64,000 nt of DNA from Cruorifilaria tuberocauda (GCA_013365365.1 JABVXU010000138.1:1-64000); one strand, 5' to 3'. Numbered from the stretch's first letter, positions 32,440 through 46,000 are shown. Made by a program: numbers and translations. The notes: generated by a model from the sequence alone, not told the origin.

Positions 32440-35280
32440 AATTTCGAATTATGATTATTCGATTTAATACATTTCATTTGAGATATTTATATTATTTAGC
32501 AGCTAGCAAATGAATCAGTTATTTGCTTATAGCGTAACCAGTTCAAGTGCATTTGCATATCACGTCCGATCACGTCTAATCATGCATCATGCACTGAACC
32601 AATAACAGCCTATATTTCATGAAATAGATAAAATCAGAGTATAGAACCATTCATGGAATAATTAAAGATGCCTTAGGCGTAATCGGCTGATTATTACTGT
32701 AATGTAAAAATATTACTGTAACGATTGGGAACTTTTAGATGCGTTTGATGAAATATGAAATATTACTGTAATGATTAAAAGTGTGTATTCGGTATTATTG
32801 GTAGGATTATACTGTAAACTAATTTTTAGTTAGCATTTGTCAATAATACACAACAAAACTGAATTGTATTTTCAAATTTGATCAAGAGATTAAAATTATT
32901 GGATCATGTATTCAAATTTGACTTATGTTTAACAGATATGATAACCAAGGCTTAGGATTTTTTTTTTTTGAATTTAAGATATATTCAAATTTAACTGATT
33001 TAAGTTGAAATAATTTATGTTATGATTTAATAAGATATGATATGAATTAGGGATAATTCAATATCAATTGGGATAATTTAAATTTGAGTTCAGGATAGTT
33101 CAGACATGCTTCAAGTTGATCACAGTTGCTTATACTTTAGTCTTTTGATTACGAATGTTGGAATAGATTAGATGAAAGCATAGAATAATGCTTTCTGTTA
33201 TCTCCGCATCGTTCATCATTTATCAAAAAATCTTTATTATATCATTGCTAAATTGATATATGATAATTATTAATATAATTTGCTACTTATAGTTTGTCAC
33301 ATGAACAACGATAAAGCTAAGAAATTGTTTGAAATGATTTTTTGTATGATTTTCGAATGTCGAATATAGTAAAACAAAAATAAGTGCTTGATAATAAGTT
33401 TATTCGTAATTAAAATAAAATCATTAAAATCATTTCATATGACTGTAATAATAAATAATTACTAGCATAAGTGATATATTGTTAAACAGTTGAGCATATA
33501 AATTTAATAAGTCAATAATCAATTTCAGTAAAGATTAACGTCCTATAATACACAAATGGAATAATCGAATCATGAATTTGAAATGCATGACTAACATGTA
33601 ATATATAAGTAAAATAATTAAACAAACTATTAATTTCAAATGGATAAAATGAGCATTTATGGCAACGTGAGAATGAAAAAATTTGTATCATAGAAACAAA
33701 TATTTTGTAATATTAAATTAATCAAAACGAAAGAGAAATGAAATTACAAACTGAAATTACAACAAACCTAAATTATAATTCTGCAATCTTAGTTTTGTCA
33801 ATATCATTGTTATGATAATATTGAATTGAATGCTCGCTCCCTCTAACCACTAAATGATTCAACGGAATTGATCTTAGCTCTCTCACTATTAATTAGCCTG
33901 AAAGCAATTTGAGTGAGTGGAATAAATCATCGAAAAGTAAGAAAGTACAAAGAATTTCAAATCCCATACCACTTCATTTCGATAATCAGTGACTTATCGA
34001 TTATTGAAAAGAAAAACTATAGCATCACTTTGAAATTTTATTTTTATCAACAATAATATCAGAGTGTAAGTAACTTCAAAGCAATGATAAAAATGATAAA
34101 AAACTAAGAATTAATGAACAGTATTGCTATGAATTAAATTGAAGGAAAAAATTGTTAAAATTTGATAAATAATATCCACAGAACATTACTGATAAACAAT
34201 ACTGATAACAATATTATCAGTAATGCTCTGTGGATCATTCAGTTCAGAATAAAAGCTTCTTTTATAAATAATTTTCAGTTAGTCAAAATTGAAATAAATT
34301 ATTAAAATGAGTAATATTAACTTAATTTGATACTTTGATATATTTATTCACGGTTGTCCATTCCATTATATCATATTTTGTCAATTTTAGAGTAATGCTG
34401 ATTGATTGATGATGCAAGAAAAATAATAACAAGAATAAACATATAGCTATATTATTGCCATTAATGATAAATTAAATTAATTAATAAAGTTAAACAATGC
34501 CTATTAATGATAATAAGGATAATAAATGCAACTTCATAATTCATACATATTTCATATAATCGATAAAATGTAAGTATTATTTTATAAATTTTGCAGAAAT
34601 TATTGATGTGATTAATAATCAATAATAATAATAATAATAGAAATATCATTAGTACGGATATCAAATAATGCTATGCAGAAATGATAATAATCATTATTGA
34701 TAATTGTGATATGTGAGGGGCAAGCAATGAGAGTTGGGAAAAAAATTGTGAAAAGGGGAAAAGAATTTCGATTGAAATTTAATTTTATCAAATGGATGTG
34801 TTTATGATAAGGAAATCCGATAAACAGTGCAATTTGTGTCAGCTGTTGAAAAGAAAGAAAGCTATGAGGTGAAGTTGAAATTCGAAGAATTAACGAAAAT
34901 ACTTACTGATTAAAATTAATTATGAATGATTAGCTATACAACTGCTGACTATGAATGATAAGCTGGAAGATTGCATTGGAGAAATAGAATGATAAAATGA
35001 TAATTGAAACATTTAATTGATGCATAAAATGCGAAACAGATAAACAAGCAAAAAAAAAAAGTTGTAGAAGGATTGAATAGTGTTAATGCTTAAGCGTTAG
35101 TTAAATTGAAATTTGTTTCATAGGACATATATATGTTTGTGATGAAAGAAAAAAGTTGGAAGGTTGAAAAGGTTGGTAAGGGATGGAAGGTGTGGAAGAG
35201 GAATCAATCTTGTCAGTTGTTAAGCGGAGAGTGTCATCATAAGGTTGCTTCAGTGAATTTCAAGCTTAAACAATAACAAA
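32440..35280. other. AT-rich intergenic stretch, hairpin inside
   Basis: Some 2.8 kb with no recognisable exon on either strand. It contains a near-perfect 22-bp hairpin at 34174-34235 and an AAT triplet run near 34622-34640. The right end is presumably the promoter of the MIG-18-like gene. Confidence 0.45.
34174..34235. repeat. 62-nt hairpin with 22-bp arms
   Basis: Left arm 34174-34195 and right arm 34214-34235 are reverse complements with one mismatch; the loop is 18 nt. Size and shape resemble a pre-microRNA or a tiny foldback element. No known microRNA seed could be matched from the sequence. Confidence 0.6.
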
Positions 35281-36871
35281 ATGGAATTATTCCTTCTAAT
35301 TCTACTTTTCCTAATTAATCCAATAAACGGATGCGTACATGATGGTAATACTTACAAAGACGGCGATACTTGGGTTTGTTTACTTTATTTGCTCAGTATT
35401 TACTACGGTGGTTTTTAAGTATATCGAAATTTTAACTTATTGCAAATATTAGCTAAAAGGATAATTGGCACAGACATTTAAATAAATTAACTTGAAAATT
35501 TCTACATGCTTAACAAATTAATCAAGAAATATTTCTGAATCATAGCAATAGCAATATTAATCTTCTCAATAATTCAAAAATCAATTTGAATTAATTCAAT
35601 TTAAGTATTAATTTCTAAATGAATTCCATAGGAAAGTGTTCTTTTCAAACTATGATTTATTAAGATTAGATACAAACATTTGTCATGTTTAATTTTAGGT
35701 TGAAAAAGATGCATTTATAATGAAATGTAATATGATTGATGATGCGGGATCTTGGAAAGTTGAAATAGCAGGTTGTAAAGCACCATCAGGTACCACAATA
35801 CCGGTAAATTCCAGTCAGATTGATGGAAATTACGAATATAATTGCACACAAAATAGTGACGGACAAATTGTTATGCAAAAACAATTACATGAAAATGCTG
35901 ATTGTGGTGAACATAAACGTGGTATCTATTCATTTTAAATTACTCTTATTACTTTTAATCATAAACTTATTCATGATTAACAATAAACTTACTTATAAAA
36001 AAAATTCTATGAAATATTATTCTTTCCCGCTTTTTTATGTAATGAAATAATTTAAATTTTCACTCAATAAATTTATGAACTAATTTTCTTTAATCAATTA
36101 TGCATGCTTCATAAAATTAACTTAATTGAATTATACATATTTGCTTTTTTTTTTCTTCATTGATAATATTCAGGTGAACAATGGCGTGAGAAATCATTTT
36201 TATATGAATGTGGACCAAATGGACAAGTAAGATATGTAGCATGCTTTGGTGATGGTGACCAACAAATAAATATTGGTGAAACGAAAGATATTAATGGATA
36301 CACTATAAAGTAAGTTAATTTTTTACTTTTAAATTTAAATTTAATTTCAAATAATACTCTTGAATTTCTATGGACATGATATAGATTGAATTATAATCAT
36401 TGATGATAATTTGATAATTTATTAATTTGTTAATAATAGTTTAATAATAATTTGATAATACTTCATGTTCAATGATCATTTAAAAATATCAACTGGGAAA
36501 AACTATACGATATTCGTTATCATGATTCCTCTCTCTACCTAACATTATATGAAGTAACACAGTCACATGCAAGATATCAAAATTGAATTAGTCTTCCGTT
36601 CATTGAAATTATTCACGAATATCTGAGTGTGCTAGTACCATAACTGGGGAAAATGATATTGTATAAGTATACGTGATAGTTGTTACTAATACAGTAACAT
36701 TTCATTAAAATAACGTAGAAAAAAGTCAACATAGATTACAGTAGTAGAAGTACCGTAATTTAGTAAAAGTACGATATCCATTAATAATTTAATCATTCTT
36801 ATTTTTCCAGATGTGAGAAATTCGACAATGGAACGATTGTAATGCATGGAGTTCTTAAAGAAGGCGCATGA
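35281..36871 (+). CDS. secreted MIG-18-like protein, 4 exons, 170 aa
   Basis: Small extracellular cysteine-rich protein of the nematode family named after C. elegans abnormal cell migration protein 18 (fibronectin type I-like modules). Exons 35281-35373, 35699-35921, 36174-36309 and 36811-36871. A hydrophobic signal peptide of about 17 residues (MELFLLILLFLINPING) comes first, then paired-cysteine modules with the family patterns CVHDGNTYKDGDTW and GEQWREKSFLYECG. There is no membrane segment or GPI-like tail. In C. elegans MIG-18 acts with an ADAMTS protease in gonadal cell migration; the role here is unknown. Exon 2 has two usable in-phase donors 15 nt apart (35907 and 35922); the downstream one gives the better module. 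AATAAA follows the stop by 23 nt. Confidence 0.82.
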
Positions 36872-36894
36872 AATTTCGAAATGTATGATTGACA

Positions 36895-36900
36895 AATAAA
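36895..36900 (+). terminator. poly(A) signal of MIG-18-like gene
   Basis: AATAAA 23 nt after the stop codon of the secreted-protein gene; further AATAAA-like hexamers follow downstream. Confidence 0.55.
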
Positions 36901-37687
36901 CATTAAGTATCAGTTAATTGTATTAGCTGTAAAATAAACGTTAATTATCAGTGAATTGTATTAATTGTAAAATATTTTTAATTATTTTGCATAATTATTA
37001 AATCAATAATTTCAAGTAAGATGTATATATTAAAGGATAAAATTATTTAATTACAAATGAATGAAATGTTTTCTTGTTGATTTATATGTAAGACTATGTA
37101 TTATCATTCTTTTTAATTATAATAAATTATATTATAGAGTAGAATAAATAAAGAATGGAAATATTTGAAATCAAATGAATTTTAATTTTATTTGAAAACT
37201 AGATTGAAATATGTTTGAAAATCAAAATTCGCTTTGATCAGATATGCTTTATTACGTTATTCTACGTGAAGGGAATCACAACAAGAATTAAAATTAATCA
37301 TTTATTTATTTTAAAAGCAGTCAAAAAAAAATTTATTTTAAAATTCTTTTAATTAATAAATCGAATTGATTAAGATTACAAAACACAGATATTTAGAGTA
37401 CTTTAAGGTGAAAACACAACAGTATGGCATGTAAAATAAAATATTATTTTTGTTTAAATGAATCGATTGATCAATTCTTAAACTACGACAAGAATGAATG
37501 CTTGATGAAAAACTTATTAAAGAGTTAAATAACAATTATTTATTAATATTACTTGATACAAAGTATTATTTGGCTTTTTGCATAAGTTCAAGTGAAATTT
37601 TTTCTAAGACACAAATTTAAAATCTCAACAATCGTTATATAAAAACCAAACGGAACGCTTATAGTGATCGATACTTAAATTTAAATT
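36901..37687. other. convergent 3' region, no gene
   Basis: AT-rich DNA between the MIG-18-like gene (plus) and the PAS-like gene (minus). A direct duplication of an ATTATCAGT-GAATTGTATTA-type segment is visible near 36905-36970. Nothing coding seen. Confidence 0.4.
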
Positions 37688-40600
37688 TTACTGTAAAAGC
37701 ATATCCAAATCACTGAGTGAATACTGTGAATCAGATTTTTGTGGCATGTATTCTGAGTCGATATTTTCTGGCTCGGAAATGAGATACATGGGATCAATTG
37801 TATCTGGATCATTCTCTTCTTTTGGTTCATTCGTGCCTGTCGTTGCTGCTAACAGACGAATTTTCATTAAGTAATTAAAATTCTAGAAATCAGAGATCTT
37901 AAAAAATAACTTGATTTAACTTAGAAAAAAAAAATAGCCAATACGGACTAATAGAATGAATCTATTTTATTATCCTAACTAATAGATCTTACTATGAATT
38001 ATTACGGATGATCAAGAGATAGAAAGTTACCTTGGTTATAGCAATTCATTATTTCCAATCCGCAATTGTTATTTATTCCATCAGTTGACTCATACACACA
38101 TCCTTCATTATTTATTATTGCCGATTCCATTGGAACAGTCTGGGGATTATTCGGGGAAGGTTTCGTTTCTTGTGGAATCAAGAGAAATTCAGGTTGCCAT
38201 GAATTTTCTCTATTATTGTAAATAATTGTAGACTGTAACAATACTCACTTCATCTTCCCTTTCATTATCCATCATTAATGAGAGCTACTTTATAACAAAT
38301 GATAATACTATCTTAAAAGTTAAACTAATTCCATTCAAGTAAGACATATCTATTTTCACCATGTGAGCTAAAGTTAGAAATTAAATAAGAATTTACATAT
38401 TCAAATTGAAATCTTCAAAAGTTAAATTTGACTGAAACATAATGATCATCAATTTACATATACTATCTATTCTTTTTCACAAACCATATGTACTGTATAG
38501 GAATGAATTTGTTTTTGTACTGTACTGGATATATAGTAACTAAAGAGCCTACAAAAAAACATGCAAAGATCTAACCTGAGACTGTTCAATAGTGTATGAG
38601 GTGATGGAAGCAGAAAGCTCAGAGGAGTTTAATGCTTCACTGTAACATACTGGTACCGCTATCGGTACCGGTACTATTTCACTATTTATCTGACTGTACT
38701 GTGTCATATAAGATGAACTTAATTTTGGCTCAATAAAATTATCAGATGGATTGGGGTAGAATGGTATTGTTAGAGGATCTGTGATAAATGTTGGCGATGG
38801 ATTCCTTGAAGGTTCAGCGTTAGTATTACAACTTGAACTATAGCTATAACCATTCATTAGCATTGCATGTCGTATTATAGGCTTGAAAAATTCATGATCT
38901 GCACCAAGCAAATGATAAATCCATACAGATGAGTCATCGCTGTAGAAAATTTTTTATTATTATTAAAATATTTAAAGCTCATTACGATAAGCATATCTGC
39001 CATTGCTAATTACGATCAATTGAGTAGAAACAACTTTCTATAAGTTATAAAAATAACTATTTAAGGATCAAATTAAAAAAAAAGTTTCTCTTGAAAATTA
39101 TAAAAATCTCAGAGATAAAGAAGTAGACGTGAGAGACCTATGCAAACGAAGCACATGAACAAGAGCTGTCTTGTACTGGCCCAGTGTGATGTCAAAATCG
39201 TTACATGCTGCCACTGTATGCTTGTTATTCGTAAAACTTTCTCGATTGCAATATTCCTGCTCCGCTGGTTGCTTCAACTAAATTACCTTTATGCAAGTGG
39301 GATAGTAAGAGTAAAGTTAGCTTTACTAACTTATCTAAGTAATCACACTGAAACACTTTTTGCTAAATCAGAAAACGAAACTCTAACTTAATGAACAGCT
39401 CTCAGTGCTTTCAATTTTCAAAACAGCAAACAACTTCCGATAGAGTTAACCTTAATATTCACATAATATCCTTGAAAATTAATTGCTTCCAGATGATTGA
39501 ATGAAACTTTGTAACCAGCCCTATATGAGAGGATACCGGAACTGTACGATAGATCGTAACGCAAATGACGTGAAACGAAGCAAAACGTTACGCTGCAACT
39601 TCCTCCACCTGAATTACCACTATTAGCCTGAAAATTAGATGAATCATTGTAAGTATTACTTTAGAAGCTAAGAAAGCTTCATTTAACTTAAGCAAAAATT
39701 ACGAGAAATTTACGAATATTTCAAAGTGCAACTAACTAGTACATTTAAACTATTTCATTTCACTTGTGAACTTCCTTTCCCTTTACCTGAATCCACTAAA
39801 GCACTTTTGCTAATCAATCAGATAACTGTGGTTATATTTAAAATTCACAAAATTTCAAATTACCCAATTTTACCTGATTAGATAGAGCGAGAGAGAGAAA
39901 GATACTTCTATCTAAAATTCCATTGTGCTAAAATATTTTCAAAAAACATCTCAGGCGCTTCCATACTTGAAGTAACATCAACAGGACTGGACAATCAGCC
40001 AGAGAAAAGTCCAAATACTATTAGCAAGAAAGAATTCTATCAATTAATAAGTTGAAGAAGTGAAATGAAGCATACAATGAATAGACCCATCGATATAGCT
40101 GCAACCGGAAATGTTTTCATATCAACAGCATTTTCTACCAGTGGCACTTGCGCTTCTCAAACAAAATTTAATCCAACGATTATTTCATTTTTAAAATAAA
40201 AACTCAAAATTATGGATTAAAAATTTTTTTTAATTCATATTTAATGCATTAAGTTGATAGAGGAGTATTTTAAATGAAATAAATTAGAATTAGAAAATTT
40301 TACATTTATTCGATTTTTTTTTTTGCTAACAGAAAAAAGAAATGAATACTTGTTATTCCATTCTTTCACATTATTCACAAAAAAAAAGAGGAATGATGTC
40401 AATAAATAGTCTAGTCTTATTACGTTTGATTCTACGTGTTTCTACGTTTTCACGTTTAGTCTTACTGCTCTTGCTCTAGTTACGTTTTGTCTTTCTACGT
40501 TTAATCTTACTACGTTTGATGCTACTACTTTTGGTCGTACTAACTTTTCAGAATCCATAAAATTTCAAAATATATTAGATAGAAAAACAATTTTGCTAAG

Positions 40601-41042
40601 ACTAACTAGAACGTCGTTTTTTCACACCTCCTTGTTGTCTTGCTCTGCTTGTAACCAATCGTCGAACCGTTACATGTTCAAGTTCACTTTTATTATCATT
40701 CTTTATACCCATCTCCTTTTCCAACTAAAATATTTTAATTTCAAATTTTAATTGAATTAAAATTATAGAAGAATTTTATTATTAAATTACTAGAAGCTAA
40801 AAATTTTAATTCAAATTTTGCTATCTAAATTTAAAATAGAATGAGTATTATGCAAAAAAATTTAAAAAAGTTATCTTATTCAGTAAAGTACGAAGTTGTC
40901 GAACCGTAACACAGGAAAATAGAATATTCTGATATTTTTTTTCTTCCTTCTTCTCTTTTTCATTTCGCTTTCTACGACGCTTCTCATTAGCATAGTGAAT
41001 TTCAGTGTTTCCATTTGAGATAAGATGTGGTGCTTGTTCCAT
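37688..41042 (-). CDS. probable PAS-like transcription factor, 9 exons, 453 aa (5' part tentative)
   Basis: Proposed exons: 41042-40911, 40724-40613, 40155-40076, 39627-39451, 39347-39287, 39213-39138, 38939-38576, 38232-38031, 37845-37688. All phases are compatible and give one frame from ATG to stop. The N-terminus is very basic ([17 protein letters not shown]). Two segments resemble bHLH-PAS factors: a stretch ending [20 protein letters not shown], like the GYKVIHCSGY strand between PAS-A and PAS-B, and [19 protein letters not shown], like the RLxxKxGxWxWV end of PAS-B. The tail is Ser/Pro/Asn-rich and ends in an acidic [10 protein letters not shown], typical of an activation domain. A clear bHLH and a full PAS-A were not found, so the family assignment is inferred. 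The last four exons are well supported; the first three could belong to another gene. The third exon uses a TTTGAG acceptor. Confidence 0.5.
40390..40550. repeat. degenerate ACGTTT-rich tandem array
   Basis: About eight loose copies of a TCTTACTACGTTTGAT-like unit with period 15-20 bp. It lies in the proposed second intron of the PAS-like gene. Read on the minus strand in one frame it is a basic repeat ([15 protein letters not shown]) broken by a stop, so it may be decayed coding sequence or a simple satellite. Confidence 0.55.
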
Positions 41043-43016
41043 TATTATTATTATTTATATTATTATTATTGTTATTACTATTCGTTTCTAAAATTATTAT
41101 TTAAATTTTTAAATTAATAATTTAAAATTTATTAAAATTAGTTACATTTGTTTATTAACGCATTGCATATTTCCTAAATCATTGCTACAAATACGTATTT
41201 CAAAACTCTTTGCATATTCCAATAGTTTAGCACGTGAAATATTGCTGTAATTTGATCATTTGTTTACGTAAAATTTTCACATTTAATTTTATCTGAAAAA
41301 CTTACTTAAATAAATGCTTATTAAATATGCAAATTAATTCAAAATAAAAGTAAGCTAAATAAAAATGCATTGAAAAAAAAATTGCAACTATAAAATTACT
41401 TAGTAAATTACTTTAGTTCTATTAAAAGATATTTGTACTATATGCTTACAACTCATATAAACTATCCTATTACTTATGTTAACTTCGAAATTTTAAATTA
41501 ATCACAGTAAATTCGATTTCGCATGCAAAACAACAGTAAACACGTAATGAAATTTATTAAGATATAAGTATATGTAAACCATGAGATGAATACAAATAGT
41601 ACAGTACCTAACGTAAATCGTTGTATTAAAAATTAATTCAAAAAGTAATCTAGCTTTAAATTTTAAATTCAATTAAAAAATAATCCATGTTTAAATTTAA
41701 GAAGGAGAAAAATTGAAAGAAGAGCGTATTCGGAGAGAAGTTAAGAAAGAACCATACGGTTATGGGTGGATGAAGGAAAGCAAAACTTCTACAATAACTG
41801 TTATTCACGTAGAAAGAAGAAAGCCACGAAGGACAACCCAATCGACGTGCAAACTTTGAGAACACTACGGTCTTGACGTGCATTCGTGCACATTTCTTCG
41901 GGTAAGATAGATAGGAGACACACTTATGCAAATTTACCGCAACATGCTAGACGTAAAAGTATTTTTTGTGAAGTTATATCGAATTTATCAGAGATAAGAA
42001 AAAGAGAATATAAAAATATAGAATAGAGTATAAATATATAATAGAAAACGGTTAGCGAAATCTGAAAGTGAACATAAGTTCGAGCAATACTTTTTTTACT
42101 TCATATGACAATACAGTCAAGTAGCAGAGTTCACTCATCTGAGGCAAAAAAAAAGATTACAATAGATTAGAGTACTAGATTACTTACTGGATTGAATCAT
42201 AGCTTTCATTAGAATATGCTAAATAAATTATTCAGCTAATTTTGACATGACAATTAGCAATTTATTTTTAGCCTAAAATATGCAAAATCATCAATGTGAT
42301 GTTATATAATCTTACCTATTAATAGTTGGAATCCTTTTTATAAAATTACATGATAAAATTTTAAATGATATTAAAGTTAGATTTCAGAAATTTAATTTTT
42401 ACATTTATTGCTAAATTATCGTTCTTCATGCAACGGAATATTTATTATTTATTATATAGACAAGTATCAATATGCTTTAATATGCTTTGAAATTTCCATA
42501 GAAACAGTCTAGTACAGCACAGTGTAGTATAAGTATCAGTCAGTTGGTTCTACTGCTTGATTATCCATTTTTTTTAAGAAAAAAGCTATTTGTTTACACC
42601 TGAAAGGTGTAAATTTCTTGCATTTCTCGAAGAGAAAATACTAAATTTCAGGCGCGCCTCTGAAGTTTTAAATATAGTTATTGTCTTTAAAGGTACAGCA
42701 AATAATGTGTTGAATGTCTTTTTGTGCAAAAAGCAATACCCGTTAAAAAATAACTAATTGACCTTGTGAAACGAAATCGAAAACTCACCGCAGCGGCATG
42801 TATAATTTAAATTTTCAAACTAGACATAGCTACTTGTTTGATTATGTTAATACATTGTGCTTACATCGAAGCAAGATTTTATTCGGTGAAGCAAAACTTA
42901 GAAAATTTAAGATTAAAAATATATGGATTCAAAAAGTGAACCCTGCAAAGTGCACAAAAAATGGTACACACAGAGATATGGTACAAACATGAAGTATTAA
43001 TAAAGAAAAAGATAAA
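41043..43016. other. AT-rich intergenic stretch
   Basis: Nearly 2 kb with only composition-driven frames, such as one at 41656-41931 on the minus strand with no similarity. An ATT triplet run lies at about 41042-41075 directly upstream of the PAS-like gene. Confidence 0.4.
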
Positions 43017-46000
43017 TTATGAGGTAGTTTGAACTTCGCTTGAGCCGCTGATATTTGAATTAAATGCTTTTTTTGTTTTGCCTTCAAGAGCCCTTGACCA
43101 CGCATCCATAATCGGATCTCTTGCTTGCGAGGAAATCGGTGGGCGCCAACTGTAATCCTGCATTCCAAAATTTGGACCTCCTGGTACACCCCGTCCATCA
43201 TTATTCCTAAAATCAGTAAAAGGCTACGAAAATTTTATAACTCTGCTATTTGATGAACCTATTTTTTGAGATGAACTATTTATCTTAGTAAACAATGACT
43301 TAGTAAACAAGAAATCATTATAAGAGCAATATATAAATTTACAAAAAGTATCAAGAACTGGAAGAGGGTGGACAGGATGATAATAAAGAGTATTAACATT
43401 GCTTGCATAACGTCTCGCGAAATAGTTAAGTTTATCGATGATCGGAAATTAAATTTATAATCATTTTTAGAATGTTACTCTAATAGTACCTAACTATATA
43501 TTAGCTGACAACAGACAATTGAAATAATTTACCTTTCATGGAAATCGCGCTTTTGGTGATGGCTGCCTCGAAATGGTCGACCACGCTTCCACGGCCTTCC
43601 TGATCCTCGACTGCCGCCATCAGGCGAATTATATGGCCTTTTGAACCCTCCCCGTCCACTACCTCGTCCACGAGACATAAATCTTCCATTATCAAAACGA
43701 CTTCTCCCGCGAAGCTAAACACCAGAAAATGCGACAAGTTGAAAAATGATCTACTTTATTTGTCAACTAAAATTTGTACGGTCAAATTCCCTGATGAAAT
43801 AACCAACAAAATACGAATACAGAGTGGAATTTAGAATAGAAGTCATAATGGACCTTTAAAGTTTCAGAAGCAAAAATTGAGAAAAACACATACGTTATTC
43901 TGCACAACATTTTGATTCTCATCTCGATTTTTCTGCCTTTGCAATTCCCGAAGTTCACGTGCTTCCTGCTCACTAAGCATAATATAATCATTAAACTGAT
44001 TATCCAATGTAACGATGAAAGTTGGATGCTCCAAAATAAATCGATTTCGCATATTATCGAGAATCGTCTTTGACAAATTGATTACGTAAAAACTGGAAAA
44101 CATGGAATTACTCACTGTGTTGCTCATAAAAATGGAAAGATTTCTTCCAAAACAAAATTTCACTTTTAAATATAATTTATAATTTATTTTTTTTATTTTT
44201 TTGTAATTTATTTATTCTTTAAATATAATTTATAATTTTTATAATTTATTAAATATAATTTATAATAATTTAATAATTTATCAGCAAATTCGATTAAAGA
44301 TTCCTCAAAGTTCTATTCAGAGAAGTCTTTATTAGACAAAGGCTAATATATTGATAACGTGCAGAGAAAACGCTACAGCTCCAAATATCCTTTTCATAAT
44401 TAATACATCAAAAACTTAGGCCTCCAACTAGCTATGTAGCTACTCGTACTACTAATATATTTTGCTTCCAGTATAATATTACCGTTGTTTTCCTTCAATA
44501 GGCACAGGCATATAAACCATTAATTTATCCATACCAGCTTCCTGGAAAGGTGTCATCTTCTCAGTATCAAGATCTGACTTATTAATGACTGGTCCAACCT
44601 GCAAAATCATTCCTCTTAATTCCGCGAAGTTTAGCCAATACTGAAACATAATGTAGTAATACAACTGCTTATGAATCTTTACGAATGCTTTAATACAATT
44701 TAAGAGGAAAACAAAGTACTGAAAACTATCTGAACTGAAAAAATTAGAAAAGAAACAAACTAAATCCGTTGTAAAGTACAAGAATACAAAAATTCATCAA
44801 ACAGTTCCATATCAGTTAAACATTATAAAGACTAAATTTCTTAAAAAAATTAAAAAAAAAACCATTTTCGGTTTGATGAATTGTCGCAGAAGTGTTGTTA
44901 CGGATATACTTTCCGGAATATTATTTACGGTATATTCATCTTCGATAATTTGTTGTCCAGATTCGCCTTGTTCTTCCCGACGAAAAATTATTTTTATAGT
45001 CCATAATATAGTGTCCGAAAAGTGCTCATGGCGAGAACTGTTCGCATCTCAAATTCCATTAATTTAAGTCTTCATAAATAAATTTATGCAGTAAAATTTC
45101 ACAGAAAAAATCGAAAATATTATTTTTATCTAACAAATAAAGAAAATTTCAAAAAGAATTGACCGCATGAAATAAGAGAATTATAAGAAAAAAAAATTAT
45201 TTGAATTAATGAATGAAAATAAACCTTTGATATAAGTGACAGTAAGCCAAATACGTCTTCGATGAGCACTGTTAAGCAAGTAACGTTTCGTAGACATAGC
45301 TTTCCATTCGCTGTGTTCTGCTGTTACCTCTCTTTCATTATTTGTCTATAATTAACATGATAACAAAGTTTATAGTAATTTTCTTCTCTTTTTCGTTATA
45401 TTTCACTTTTTCTGGGAGAGAGACAGAGACAGGAAGGAGAACGATATGAAAGAGAAGTTAATTCAATAATAATTCTTAAGATCAGCAAGTAGTGAAAGCA
45501 CTACTTTAAATTATATAAAAAATTACTTGTGCTGATGCCACTTCTTTTTCAACATTGGTTCCATCCAACACACTATTCTCATTATCTTCTGCTCCATTAG
45601 TACAATGCTGATCAGTACAATGCTGTTCACGATGAGCTTCAATGACATGTTGTTCATTATAAGCTTCAATGATATGTTGATCATGATGAGATTCAATGAC
45701 TTCTTCTGTTATAATATCAGCAGTAGTTTCAGACTTATTCTCATTTTCTTTTTTTTGTTGTACAGAATGAGGAATACATGCATAGTTTATTCCTGTTAAA
45801 CGTTCCGCAGCATTATTCAGTGATGTTGTAACGGTATTGAGGAATTTTTCATCATCAACAGCTACCGATGACGAATAATCAACAAGCCTTTTGATAATAT
45901 CAAATGATTTGTCACGCTCACCAGAACACTACAACATGAAAATAATTCTCCAGCAATTAAAAATAAATGGAAACCTTCCTCATCAACTGACAACACAAAA

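Noticed and set aside
39140..39391. 83-aa plus frame
   Set aside because: Antisense to PAS-like exons on the minus strand, which fit phase and similarity better.
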